From Gnomoniopsis sp. IMI 355080 (lineage: Eukaryota > Ascomycota > Sordariomycetes > Diaporthales > Gnomoniaceae): a stretch of DNA of 64,000 nt. The notes under the pieces were generated by a model. It made no database searches and was not told the DNA's origin. It worked only from the letters and a program-made list of their open reading frames with translations. Location: positions 124,001-188,000 of the forward strand of contig JAPEVC010000022.1 in assembly GCA_027946555.1 (NCBI GenBank), given 5' to 3'. The position numbers were made by a program, and so were the translations under genes. Position 1 is the first letter of the stretch, and every line of letters begins with the position of its first letter. This document shows positions 22,672 to 33,588 of this stretch, piece by piece.

Positions 22672-23551
22672 GTCTAAGATGGATGACTGCGATGAGCACA
22701 ATTGAACTGGTAAATGGTCTTGATGAGTCGAGAACAAAGCTAGAATAAGTAATCAGTATACTTTTTTTGGAAATGATTTCGCGAAGGAGAGCTAAATTTA
22801 CATTCTGTATATGGTCGGTCGTCTGGAGGGTGAAACTATGTACGGACGATCTTTGGGTGACCCCAGAAAACACGTAGGTATGATTGGCTTCACATCTAAG
22901 GAACCACAATTCAAGTCGGCGCTGCAGGGTATCTCCAGCCCCCGATCACCGACAGAAGTTACCTAGGTACCTAGGTACAATTATTAGGCGCAAGAACTCG
23001 CTGCGGAAGCGAAAACGGGATTTCCAGGGGGTTTCCGCAGGAGGCAACCAGGCTATAAAAACTGAATCGAGCTTCTGAAATGTCCAGATACGGAACTTTG
23101 TAGAATATAGATGATGGTGATTATGATAGGCGTGGCCGCGAGATGTAGTTAATGACGGGGTTGTATGAGAGGTGAGAAAGTTTGGACGCGTTTGGCGACC
23201 TACAAAATTTCGGCCCATTAAGTAGGTACCTAGGTATATCGGCGTTATAGCTCGTGATAGCCTCACTCACTTGGCATCTTTCTTAACATTGCTCGTGGGT
23301 TTCGCTACTTCTACAAAGAACCAGAAACCAAGACTAACACGTACGATTTTCGCTTTTGGCTGACCACTGTGTGTGTGTAGGAGTACTTATGAATATGAGC
23401 CCTCAAGCAAAAGAGTCCCATGGGGTCTCAAGCCGCAGTAGACCAGCACGCACACTATGGGCGGCAAGGTAGGTTTTTTTACATGGTATGGACACCTAAA
23501 TCGTGATGTGGAGCCATAGTCGTATATGAATTAAAGTTTCGTGTTATGTCC
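22672..23551. other. Intergenic, no gene seen
   Basis: Contains CCTAGGTACCTAGGTAC at 22963-22979 and AGGTACCTAGGTAT near 23223-23236. Short frames here show no family features. Confidence 0.5.
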
Positions 23552-24557
23552 TTACTCGATTGTATCGAATAGAGAGTGATCCTTCACCCAATTCACCATA
23601 TCCGAGTATGCACGGCATTTCTTTGGCAGACTCTTGGGCACCAAGACTTCCTCTGACTTTGTCTGTATCCTTTGGAACACGAATGGAGTGGTGTCACTCT
23701 GGCACATAAACACGATTCTTAGCGTCTCGAGGCAGTGATCCACATGATGCCTTCGTGTCTTCTCGCCGCCGCTGAACGAGGGAAGTTGACTGTAGTCCCA
23801 GTGGTCTCGATATATAAATTGGCGTACGAGGTTCTATTTCGTGTAAACGTCATGTTACTGGATATGAAACGACCATCAGGTAACAGGTGGCAACGTACCA
23901 AGCAATGGATTTGGTGTGCGCCCTCGAGAAGACCTCCAACGCTCGAGCCGCCCTGCACTGTGCGAAACTCACCAGTGGCTGATGACTTGTTGAGCCCCGG
24001 CAGCATTGTTATTGGGACACCAAACGCGCCAACTGCCAAAACGTTATATCAGTCAAGTTTATTTCAAGGTTTCTCTGAGATCTGCTTCGAAACTTACAAT
24101 CCCACAGCTTGGCCCACGCAGCCTCCGATTCCTCACTTGGATATCCACTGTAGGAGTCCGGCTCGAAGTCGTCTGGGAAAGTCGTCCATTCGAAGTGCAC
24201 CGCTTCCAACACGGGACCTAGTGTACAGCGTACTTGGTTAGTATTTCAATATTCACATTGAGATGTGTTGAAATAGTAACTGCGCTATGGACGATAAAGG
24301 GTTTGCTTACTCGGAGCAGAAGTCTGGCGCAGGCAGATAGCATCTGTCAAATAAACAGTTCGTAGGTAGATCAGTCGCGAGATCGAGCAGAACAGCAACA
24401 GGCTAGACATGAACAAAATTGTTGAACCAATCCAGTTATGATTGTTACGCCAGTTCTTGGTAGCCCGTGAAGAACATGGCTGATCTTCTGTATCATCTGA
24501 CGGATGGTCAACCAATGTGTAAGCGGCGCCTGTATTGCGTCGGAAGATGTCCAGCAT
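23552..24557 (-). CDS. UstYa-like (DUF3328) oxidative cyclase
   Basis: 260 residues in four exons (24311-24557, 24098-24217, 23899-24032, 23552-23833). A membrane anchor lies near residues 42-65 (GSTILFMSSLLLFCSISRLIYL). The outer domain contains SPVLEAVHFEW, SEESEAAWAKLWD, LPGLNKSS, motif one EGAHQIHCLNLVRQFIYRD, motif two RHHVDHCLETLRIVFMCQSDTTP and the CRAYSDMVNWVKDH tail. Using the donor at 23893-23898 and the acceptor at 23834-23836 restores a continuous frame through NLVRQF. Unlike the paralogues at 14652 and 19049, it has no intron before DHC. It is predicted to act on the precursor at 30570 together with its paralogues. Confidence 0.9.
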
Positions 24558-25813
24558 AATGATGATATGGGTTTGGGTTAGTTGAGTGGACGTGATAGCC
24601 AGTCAGAGATTGTCCTGGCTTGAGCTGGACGAGTTAAAATTTGTGAACAATTACGATCTGAATGTTAAGAGTCAAAGGCGACTTAAGGAAAAAGCCGTTC
24701 TCTCACGAATCTCAAGAGCTGGTATCTGGAGGTCTGCGAAATCAGATGATCTCTGGCTACTTAGCAGGTACCTAGGTACCTAGGTGTTAGGCATTCCATA
24801 CAGCGTCACACATTCTACTACAGTCACGAAGACAAATGACGGCGACATGTATGTAAGGGGAATCTCATATCTTTCTAAAGTGTATTATGGACCTTTCCGA
24901 GAAATTGGGCTTGCTACAATGAGGAGCGAGGGAGGCGCAGTTGAGCTGCGCTGTCACGCCCAACGATCCGCGGGGATTGCAGAATGCGCAGGTGCCCCTA
25001 TAACACCTGTTCATGCACAGACTGCATTAGCCTTGATCCTCCTCATGCATGACCACACGGGGGTGAAGATACCTTGAGTCATGGGCAGAATACAGAATAC
25101 GGGGCTCTCATCCTTGGAATGCCACACAAGCACAGTACATGCAAGGCTGACAGGTCGCTCAAACAAGCCTAACGCTTAGCATTTTGAAGGCCGGCGAGCG
25201 GCCCGAGCACCACCCCCCACAAGTTTAGCCGCCTAGCCTCGCGGGACGAAGGGTTTCCCGATTTGGTACGCCGACTGGTGTTACCTAAATAGAGTGCTTC
25301 AGGAATTCAACGGTCAGGCGCAAAGCTGGGGGGCCCTGCGCGTATCCGGTCAGCCAACGACCTGCACTCACTACCTACATTAGGTATTTTATGTCGCCTA
25401 ATGCGCCAGTTCCATGCTGATATTTGAGCCCCTGCGGGAGAAGGATCGAAAGGCGCTTTATGATAAGGCCCCCTGACGAACTGAATTCCAGGCCCCGGTC
25501 AGAATCGCACGATACTCCGCACAAGATTCGGAAACATTGAGAAGGCACAATTCCTTCTATGGGCCTATATGCCCATGTACTTATCTATGTACATTATGTG
25601 ATGACATTTGTCCACTCATGGTACGTATTCGACCTTCAAGATCAGTAAATCTATGACCGAGCGTGGTGCGTTTGAGAGATTGTATCTTTAGCAGCGTCTT
25701 TTCCCTGGCCCTGGAGCCTTTGCACTTGTCCATCGCGAGAGCAGCGCACCAACCCCTGGGTTCCCAACCGAATCTAGGTTTAACGCATCAGCTGGCTCAG
25801 TCCCAAAGCAGTT
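24558..25813. other. Intergenic, no gene seen
   Basis: Shared upstream region of the divergent UstYa (23552-24557) and acyltransferase (25814) genes, about 1.25 kb. AGGTACCTAGGTACCTAGGTG occurs at 24767-24787. No supported ORF. Confidence 0.5.
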
Positions 25814-27418
25814 ATGTTCAGTTCTTTCAATCTGAAGTTTATAATGTCGTTCCTAAAATCTTTCTTAAAAGACAATGGTGAAAATAGCCTTGAGCTCACG
25901 ACGACGAGGTCGCCGCAGAATGGCATCCTGTGGCAGAACAGGAGAAAAGGCTCTCGCAGGCTTCAAGAGAAGCAATCCTGTATAAACATCTTCACACAAG
26001 TCAGATTGTTTTGGAATTGGATCTCCATGCTGCCCCGAGGATTCTTGATACCAACAGAATCTGAAGTTCAACACGGCCTAAGCGACGTGCGCTCTTCGAC
26101 ATCGTCGCTCGATGGCCTCCGAGGCTTGGCAGCATATGCTGTCATGAACTATCATATTCTTTACGCATACCAATCATTCGTTTTCTACGGATATGGACTT
26201 TCTCAAGATGCAATTCAGCGGTGCGGACGCCCAGAGGATGTGGAAACATTGACCACTTGGTTCCACCAACTGCCCATACTACGTCTTGTGTACAGCGGAA
26301 CGTGGCCAATTTCCGTCTTCTTCGTCATATCTGGATTTGTCTTATCACACAAAGTAATTTTGGAGGCTCGATCGTCGACATATTCAACCCCCTCGGAAGC
26401 CGCAACTATCACCAGTGCAAGGCTCCTGCGTCGGCCGATCCGCCTCTTTCTGCCTCCGATGGTCGCGACCATGTTCACGATGATCATGATCCAGCTGGGC
26501 ACGTATGAGCACGGACGTCAAATCTCATTCAGTACGAAATGGGTGCCTGTCATCAAAGAGACACACCATCAAAGGATGGGTTCAGTTGTGAGCCAAGTGC
26601 TCGACTGGCTTAAGCAGAGTTGGAAAATGTGCGACGTATTTTGGTGGGGGGATTTCCACAACCCTTACGATGTGCATCTATGGACCATATCAGTCGAGTT
26701 CAGATGTTCCCTAGCCATTTTCCTCATCCTGCCCACATATACTACAATGAAGCCCATCATTCGCCGACCCCTGTTAGCAGCCATCATTACCTACGTATAT
26801 CTTCTCGACCGATGGGATGTCGCTCTATTTTTCACTGGTCTTCTGATGGCAGACACTTCGATTGCATGGCGAACGACAAATTCAAAAAGCGAGCGGGTCA
26901 CATCACGAAAACCCTGGCGTCAACCAGTGCTGATGGCCGGAAGAGCTGTCATATTGCTCGTAAGCCTCCACATGATGTCCGCTCCAGACTTTTGTATGTC
27001 GGCCACTCCGGGTTTCGAAACTCTTTCTCAGTTCATTCCCTCTTCCGACAGCGCCCCATTTCGATTCCTCCCGAATATAGGAGGGCTGCTCCTTGTCGCC
27101 CTGCTAACGCATCTGGAAGTTGATGGGGGGATCGTGGAAAGCATTCTCAACTCGAGAATATTGCAGTATTTGGGCAGGATCAGCTTTAGTATCTATATTG
27201 TCCATGGTCCATTGGTCCATACTATTGGCTACACAGTTTTTCCCTTCTTCTGGAGTGTTTCTGGGATGGAAGATACTTGGAGATACGTCGTCGGTTTCGC
27301 AGTGGGATACTTTGCGTTGTTTATTGCCATTATATGCACTGCGGATCTGTTTTGGCGTGTGGTCGATCGTCCATCCACACGAGTAGCTTTGAAGTTGCAG
27401 AGCCTTGTGTCGCGTTGA
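25814..27418 (+). CDS. Membrane acyltransferase, acyltransferase-3 family
   Basis: 534 residues, single exon. After a basic N-terminal region the family signature begins near residue 95 (SSLDGLRGLAAYAVMNYHIL), with GTWPISVFFVISGFVLSHK near 155-175. About ten hydrophobic helices follow to the C-terminus (for example VESILNSRILQYLGRISFSIYIVHGP near 440-465). This fits the OafA/YrhL-type acyltransferase-3 family, integral membrane enzymes that O- or N-acylate sugars, lipids or secondary metabolites. In-frame ATG codons at 25814 and 25844 are both possible starts. It lies between two UstYa genes of the ribosomal-peptide island, so acylation of the cyclised peptide is a plausible role (inference). 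Confidence 0.9.
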   Translation: MFSSFNLKFIMSFLKSFLKDNGENSLELTTTRSPQNGILWQNRRKGSRRLQEKQSCINIFTQVRLFWNWISMLPRGFLIPTESEVQHGLSDVRSSTSSLDGLRGLAAYAVMNYHILYAYQSFVFYGYGLSQDAIQRCGRPEDVETLTTWFHQLPILRLVYSGTWPISVFFVISGFVLSHKVILEARSSTYSTPSEAATITSARLLRRPIRLFLPPMVATMFTMIMIQLGTYEHGRQISFSTKWVPVIKETHHQRMGSVVSQVLDWLKQSWKMCDVFWWGDFHNPYDVHLWTISVEFRCSLAIFLILPTYTTMKPIIRRPLLAAIITYVYLLDRWDVALFFTGLLMADTSIAWRTTNSKSERVTSRKPWRQPVLMAGRAVILLVSLHMMSAPDFCMSATPGFETLSQFIPSSDSAPFRFLPNIGGLLLVALLTHLEVDGGIVESILNSRILQYLGRISFSIYIVHGPLVHTIGYTVFPFFWSVSGMEDTWRYVVGFAVGYFALFIAIICTADLFWRVVDRPSTRVALKLQSLVSR

Positions 27419-28008
27419 TGCAAAGGTACCGTAATCAGTATCGCAATTTCTTTTATGGTGATCTACCATGTGCTGCTTCCATCACACGAACAATGAACAT
27501 TGCACAGCCAAGAAGAGCACTTGCATTGATGAAGACCCAAACCATGATGGAGATTATGATTGCTTTTGTGCGAAGTGACAAGCAGAAGCGAAAATACCAA
27601 GTTCGATGCCGTCTTCATGGGAAGAGAAACGCGGTTTTGCCGTACTTCCCCAACGACAGCACCATTTACACAACTAATGATCCAAATGAGCCGTTGTCAT
27701 CAATACACACCAGAAAAGTCCCCGTGCGTTCAGCATGCTACCAAAGATTTGCAGGTTGTGAAGCAGCTTTAACACGGAAGAAGCCCGCGGGCCGAACGCC
27801 TGGAGCGGATGCATATAAGTATGACCTATGTAGGAACAGAGCAGACCTAGTTCTGGCATATCTCAATGGGGAATAAGCACTTGTGTTTAATAGTTTGAAC
27901 TTCTGCTGCGACGTTCTTGGGACACGCATTGCAACGGCTCTCGAATTTCTCTCCATTAATCATCTGTCACTAACGCTGCCGCCCATGACTCCAGGATCTG
28001 AGCCCTAA
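27419..28008. other. Intergenic between acyltransferase and UstYa gene
   Basis: Convergent 3' regions. A 199-residue frame beginning inside the acyltransferase gene (27277-27876) has no family features and is not called. Confidence 0.45.
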
Positions 28009-29097
28009 TCAGTTGATATTGTTCTGGTAGTCTTCTGTCCTGAGCTCGTGCTCTTTTGTCCATGCGTGAATAGCATCAAAATTGCGACACTTGTGCCTGG
28101 TGTTGAAATCAGGATCAAGTCCTAAGGGCTTATCCGCGTCACGCCTCATGAGGTACGGCGTCACATCCGCCACACATTGTAGGTAAATTCGCAAACTGTT
28201 GATACAATGATCCACATGCTGTATTGGTCAGCTGGTACCGATTCAAAGGCCGGCGTCCTTGTGTGGCAGTATTGAAACCATGCCGACATCAGGATGGACT
28301 TACCATTCGCACCATCCTTGGTGAACCATCAAAACTCGGTAGCATGCTATAGTCGTATTGGTCTTTGTAAGTGTATTGCCTTATGAGATCGAGACAGTGT
28401 ATTTGGTGGAAGACTATTGTCCGTGTCAGTGATAATTTCGCAGCGGCCTGTTCGCGCCTGGAACTGGAAGTTGTAGCTACCTTCGAGCGAGCCGATCACA
28501 CCTCCGCCAGATTCCAATTTTGTCCGCTGCCAGTCTTCTTGAGCCGATTTGTTCAGGGCACGAAGCTTATCCAAAGGAATATTCACAGGGCCGACTAATC
28601 AAGTTAGAAAGACTTCAGGCAACAAACGACCTCGGGAGATAATTTTCGTGTGGCGGCAGGTGTGACACTTACAATTCCACAGGTCAAGCCACGCCTCCTC
28701 AAGTTGTGGGGTTGGCTGTCCTGTATACTTTGTGTCTTCGAAGAAGCTATTTTGAAACTGAACATCAACATATTCCACTGCCTCGAAGGCGGGAGCTGGA
28801 ACTTGCTCAGTATTTGCTGGCTCCTTATAAGAGTGCTTTTTGCTTACACCAGACTGAAAGCTGTTTAGTGCATTCAACATCGTTCGGCTTTCGAGTTACG
28901 GCAGCAAGGAGAAGTAGAAATGTCATGCAGAAAGCTATCAGTGCCGCTACCAAAAGACAAAATCCTCGTTCGCATCTGTGGCAGGTATGTGACTGCTCAG
29001 CTGCGCTTTCCCTGGGGGTTTTTGAGCCAATGCTCTCCTCATCTTCGTCCACGTTATGAAGTGTCAGTGGGCTGTAAACATGATTCGAAGCCATCAT
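28009..29097 (-). CDS. UstYa-like (DUF3328) oxidative cyclase
   Basis: 268 residues in five exons (28848-29097, 28673-28795, 28481-28594, 28304-28413, 28009-28218). A cytosolic head with CHRCERG is followed by a membrane anchor near residues 47-68 (FCLLVAALIAFCMTFLLLLAAV). The outer domain has SPAFEAVEYVDVQF, TPQLEEAWLDLWN, LDKLRALNKS, motif one VFHQIHCLDLIRQYTYKD, motif two HVDHCINSLRIYLQCVADVTP and the closing CRNFDAIHAWTKEHE. Both signatures are complete. The start at 29097 (MMASNHVYSP) is preferred; an upstream in-frame ATG at 29154 would add 19 residues. This is the UstYa gene closest to the precursor (30570), which lies head-to-head about 1.5 kb away, so the two may share a control region. 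Confidence 0.92.
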
Positions 29098-30569
29098 CGC
29101 AACAACGGAGATTCGGTCAAAGAAGGAAAGCAAGGACGAAAAACTGATTCGCAACCAGAGTCACTTAGAGCAACAGAACGGTATTGATTGCTGCAGTAAA
29201 CTCCACAGGAACAATCGAATTTTGGTGTGGGCAGCGGTTACAGCTAGCAAAAGGGCGCTTTGAATTGCATTGCCCGATTCAGTGCATCGATAAGATATTT
29301 GCTGAGCTTTTGGGCACATGCGGTATATGGGTATACATCTTGACGCTAAACCTTGATATGTTGTAGCCAGGTATGTCCCCATGTTGTGCCCCAGCTGCCC
29401 AGGACTGGCTGAACTGTGGAGCCACGTAGGCGGACTTGCTCCTCATTCCGGTGAGGGGAGCATCGAGTTTATTCCTTCACTCCTGCGCACCGGGATGCGT
29501 CAAAAGGACCGAGATCATTAGCGCTGGCAAAAAAACCAGCCAGGCGTGAGCTGCAGACCAACGGCCGGACAAGCAGGTGAAGTAGGGAAGCGAGGCTGAG
29601 ATAGGAGCCATGCTGGGAGATACGTTATACCACGAGGTACCGGTCAGACGGACCTGTTCATTGGCCACTTGAAGCCAATATTCTGCACATGGGTAACTAC
29701 CTAGTAGATCTGATGCGTGGTGTCCAATGACAGACCCATGTCACTGCAGGTTCTAACGGAACTTCTTCGAACGTGAAATAGTCCCATAGGATCGATATAG
29801 CAAAGCAAGAGATAACAGTGCGCTCCGCTTCGCTTGTGAATGCAGGCGCACAAAAATCCTTCGGAAACTAAATGTTGCTTCCCGGGGCGGTGAAGACTCG
29901 AACATTTTAGGGAGAGCGGTCCCACAGTTTCATGACCAATGTACTTATTATCCATACGTACAGTGCGTGTGGCGCAGTGCATATGTATTTTATCGCGTAC
30001 GTATCAGGGAAGTGGATAGAGCCACGACCATTGGGGTTTGCCCGAGGCTGTGATCATACGCAAGTCTTCATCCAACTGCATTTGGGAGAGCTATGCTTGT
30101 CCGGGTTGGGTACTTGTCCGGGTACCAAGGTACAGAGTCAGAAGGCTGGAAATCAAAACAGCCTTCGTTGAGATGGCATCCGAGCTGATGCTATCCATTA
30201 GTGAGAAATGATGAGTGCTGATTAGACGTACCCATGTGTTTGCATCCAGTAACAATACCATAGGATTGATTACTCGGAATCACTTGCCTGAATATGCAAT
30301 TAGACAACTACAGTACTCGAAAACGTGCCTGATAGGCCGGGCTAATCAGAAATGTCCGCTGTCTAGGCTTGCTACCAGGCAGTGACTACAGTGCTGAAGC
30401 TCATTGTTTTGGAGCAACGAGAAAGAGACTCGTACAGGTATAAAGTCATGGCATTTTGCTGGACTTGATCCGACATGTCTTCCTTCAGCACTCACGCTCT
30501 TGAATACATTATATTCTGTTCCTAAATTATACCTCATTTCCCAGAGCATACAGCCATCAACTCTTCAAT
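29098..30569. other. Divergent upstream region of UstYa and precursor genes
   Basis: About 1.5 kb separating the starts of the UstYa gene (minus) and the peptide precursor (plus). No gene seen; the likely place for shared cluster control sites, but I recognise no specific factor motif. Confidence 0.45.
30439..30445 (+). promoter_or_regulatory. TATA-like element of the precursor gene
   Basis: TATAAAG lies 125 bases before the ATG at 30570, with a CT/CA-rich leader and a favourable A-rich start context (CTTCAATATG). Assignment is by position and consensus only. Confidence 0.4.
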
Positions 30570-30833
30570 ATGAAGCTCAGCATCTTTGCCATCATTCTTT
30601 CTGCTTCAGCAACGGTGCTGGCAGCTCCTGCGCCATCTTGTGTTCAAACTGTCGAAGAAGACGGCACTGTCGTCAAGCGTTGCGCCATTCCATGGACCAA
30701 GAACTACGGCGAGTATGACGAGAAGCGCGATATTGATGAGCGCTCTTGTGTTCAAAGCGTCGAGGAAGACGGCACTGTCGTTAAACGTTGCGCCATTCCA
30801 TGGACTAAGAACTATGGCGAGTATGACGAGTAA
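30570..30833 (+). CDS. Repeat-containing secreted RiPP precursor peptide
   Basis: 87 residues. Residues 1-19 form a signal peptide (MKLSIFAIILSASATVLAA, with AAPAPS after it). The rest is a 29-residue unit present twice, residues 23-51 and 59-87, differing only at one Thr/Ser position. Each unit has SCVQ(T/S)VEEDGTVVKR followed by CAIPWTKNYGEYDE. The two are joined by KRDIDER. Lys-Arg pairs at 36-37, 52-53 and 72-73 are Kex2-type sites and would free two copies of the 14-residue segment plus a spacer. This is the design of ustiloxin-type (dikaritin) precursors, in which UstYa proteins cross-link aromatic residues of the core; Trp, two Tyr and Cys are available here. I do not recognise this core from known products. 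The exact core ends are inferred. Confidence 0.9.
   Translation: MKLSIFAIILSASATVLAAPAPSCVQTVEEDGTVVKRCAIPWTKNYGEYDEKRDIDERSCVQSVEEDGTVVKRCAIPWTKNYGEYDE
30636..30722 (+). repeat. Precursor repeat unit 1
   Basis: 87-base unit encoding residues 23-51 of the precursor; a near-copy is at 30744-30830. Most of the few differences are silent, third-position changes, so the amino-acid sequence is being kept. Confidence 0.9.
30744..30830 (+). repeat. Precursor repeat unit 2
   Basis: Second 87-base unit (residues 59-87), ending directly at the stop codon. The last core copy therefore needs only one Kex2 cut. Confidence 0.9.
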
Positions 30834-33588
30834 AAGCAGCCGTTCTTCACAAGTGAGTGTGAATTGTTTGACTCAATCGGTGGTCCCTACAGCCAATCAA
30901 ATGTTGACTCAGAGACCACTCAGCAAATGAAACCCGGCCTCGGAGTCGCAATTGTGGACGTCGGTAGTAGTGTTGGGTGGGAATGTCAAGTAAGAAGATT
31001 GTAGAGATGGCTGGAATAAGTTGAATTGGCACCAGGTGTCTTTTGAACACGAAACAGTTGAGCGAGATCAAGGTCAAGAAGAGTTTAGTTTCCACTAGAT
31101 GAATCGAAAGTTTGATTCGCTCAAACGAGCTGTTCAATGCAATAGTGAATGCCAAGCTTCTTGCGTGCGTGCCCTCGATTACAAGAAACAGGTCAATGAA
31201 GGGAGTAGTGGCGAGACTGGAAGATCAATGCCACTATGTGTGTGAGCTTGGGTGATCAATCCCAAAGGGCTTGACGTGGACGTTAAGCTGTGGATAAGAG
31301 CGGCAGCTTTTTTGAATACAGCTATTTTAACTTAACCAGGCCATTTGGCTAGAGAAATCGTCGCTCTCCAGAATGTTCCTACCGACAAGCATGCGATACC
31401 AAAATTGGGTTTCAGTACTACATCAGAAGCAGCTCGGTATTTCTCGCAAAGCTACAGAGTGGCAAGTCCGTGCCGAGGTTCAAGATTTGGAATCACTTCA
31501 AAATCACTGCAGTTCCCCATCCATAGGAGCTTCGGCTGCCATAGTTGTCGCAAATCTCGATTATTGACCTCAGTAATTTCCCTGCAAGTTACAAGCGACG
31601 ACGGTGAATTAGTCGACCATGAGCATAAGGTCCCGCCGCAGGTCCACTTTGTTGAGAATCTGCCCTCAATTTGACTGGAAAAAGCATGTATGTAGTCCGT
31701 TAAGATGAAGCAGGTCAGTGAGCTCGAAGAATATGGCAACTGCTGTGACATTGGCATATCTGAGTGGAAGGCAATTTCCGGAAGCCACATCATAACCGAG
31801 AGCTTGCATCGGCGTGAGGTGATGTAATTTGATACCTACATGCCTGTCTGGAACGGTACAAGGAAGAATTGGGCGGATTGAACGAATTGTTCAAGTAAAA
31901 CCCACGTAAGTGTATGTTCTGTTTAACATTTCGCTCCAATAACGTACTTCAGCCATGAAGCGACGTTCGTGCTCTGCATGACTATACATTATATGATGTT
32001 TCAATTTTAAGCCATAGACAGTCGTCGCGTCAACACTATGAGTATTTCAAGCACATTGGCAGTCAGTATTACAAAGTGTAGAAGATTTTACCAACAGCCA
32101 TTTTCCAAATCCTGCTGGATGATTTTTGAGGCCTCTGTGATCACATACGGGATGATAGAGAGCCATGAGGCATTTTACATCTCCGATATCCTCATCCCTA
32201 TTCATTAGACGAATCATAAATCTTTATTCTTGGCTATTTCTCATTAGTGGTCCTTGTTCTTGGTCAATCTTCCCTAATCGTGCCTCATCAATTAGGTTCG
32301 CTACTCGGCCTACTCTGCCCATGTCATTACCGTTAGGCCTTACCTTGGGTCGCTGACTCCGTTTGTTTCATGATCATCAACTGGAACTGAGCTGAATATG
32401 ACGATTTTCAAAGAGGCTGTTAGTCCATCCGGCAGTATCGCCAAAAGAGCAAACAGTATGCAATCCAATGCAAACTTTTGCGTTGCTGCCTTATCTTCTG
32501 GGTCTTATTATCTCTTCCCGGGCGCGTGAAGTTTTAGATATCATGCTTCTAGTAGGCTCGCAGCGATAGGGCCGGTGGAACGGCAAACATGGCCAAAGAC
32601 ACTGATGGCCAAGTTCAAACAAAGTGAGTCAACTAAACCAGTCGATACCGTACTTTCTACCTGTTGCTTGTAATATAGTCGGATGAGTAAGTCCTTGATT
32701 TCTCAAAACCCGTATACTATATTCCTGATTCCATAAGTCCCCGAAGACACTCTATTATACTAGTCTTATGGATGAGGGTATTTATGGGCTTCTGATGAAG
32801 AAATCAATCTGGTTCAAAAACATCAATAACCCTCAGGCTCCGTACGTCAAAATTGACTTTCGGGTCTGGCCACTGACCGGCGGCAAACTGCCAGGGAAAC
32901 TCTCGCATTGGGTTTTATCTGGCAGATCGTGACGCCCGAGCATATTCTCGAGGAATCTCCGGGGCTGAGGGTCATCTGGAAGAAACTGGACAGGACGCCT
33001 TGATGGTCCAGTGAAGACGCGAAATAGATTTGCTCACGTGCTGCATCCCTCACTTTCAGAGCCAGAAAACGGATTCGAAGACCAGTTGGAATTGTGTCTT
33101 TCCAATTCCAGGAGAATCTTTGCGTTCGAAAACATGGAATTGTTGGATCACAGGACAGCATTAGGTTGTATACAGTAAAGGAACGTTTTATACACATATT
33201 ACATCATATTGGTATCGTTGATGCAGGGTCAAATCAGAAACTCGGCACCTCTCCACGCATACTGCGTGTTCTTGTCAATGCCTTTGTGGGTGCAATGGGG
33301 TGTGCAGACAGGAAGACGTACCACCTGGTATCTTACATTTGGGGCAGCAAGCCCGATGAGTGCCCAGGATGCCTGACGTTCTTGCGTCCGATACCTTGTG
33401 CAAGAAAGATTCCACCTACACACAAGAATGTGAGAAAGCGTCCGACATCGTTTCACCTAGGAACTAATTACATGGAGACAATTGCTGTCAATTAGCAAGG
33501 TCCTGAAACTGGCGCTCACCGTGGCCCGCGATGGGTCAGTGTGCTGAGATTCAATAAGGTTCTCTGGACCCTAAGGCCACTAGAGAAA
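30834..33588. other. Long intergenic stretch, one diverged repeat
   Basis: About 2.75 kb without a supported gene. Holds repeat copy B (33264-33557). Frames such as 32847-33197 (-) and 33094-33495 (+) have no family features; the latter reads into the repeat and is probably repeat-derived. Confidence 0.5.
33264..33557. repeat. Diverged dispersed repeat, copy B
   Basis: Partner of 9522-9815. The conserved right block starts at 33471 (CATGGAGACAATTGCTGTCA). Changes relative to copy A include both transitions and transversions, so it is an old copy. It ends close to the 3' end of the P450 gene at 33589. Confidence 0.7.

Noticed and set aside
27277..27876. 199-residue plus-strand frame overlapping the acyltransferase end
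   Set aside because: No domain, composition or conserved motif; it begins inside a well-supported gene in another frame.
30570..30833. Precursor read as an alpha-type mating pheromone gene
   Set aside because: The repeats lack the short W-C...C-W pheromone pattern of sordariomycetes, and the gene is surrounded by UstYa genes.
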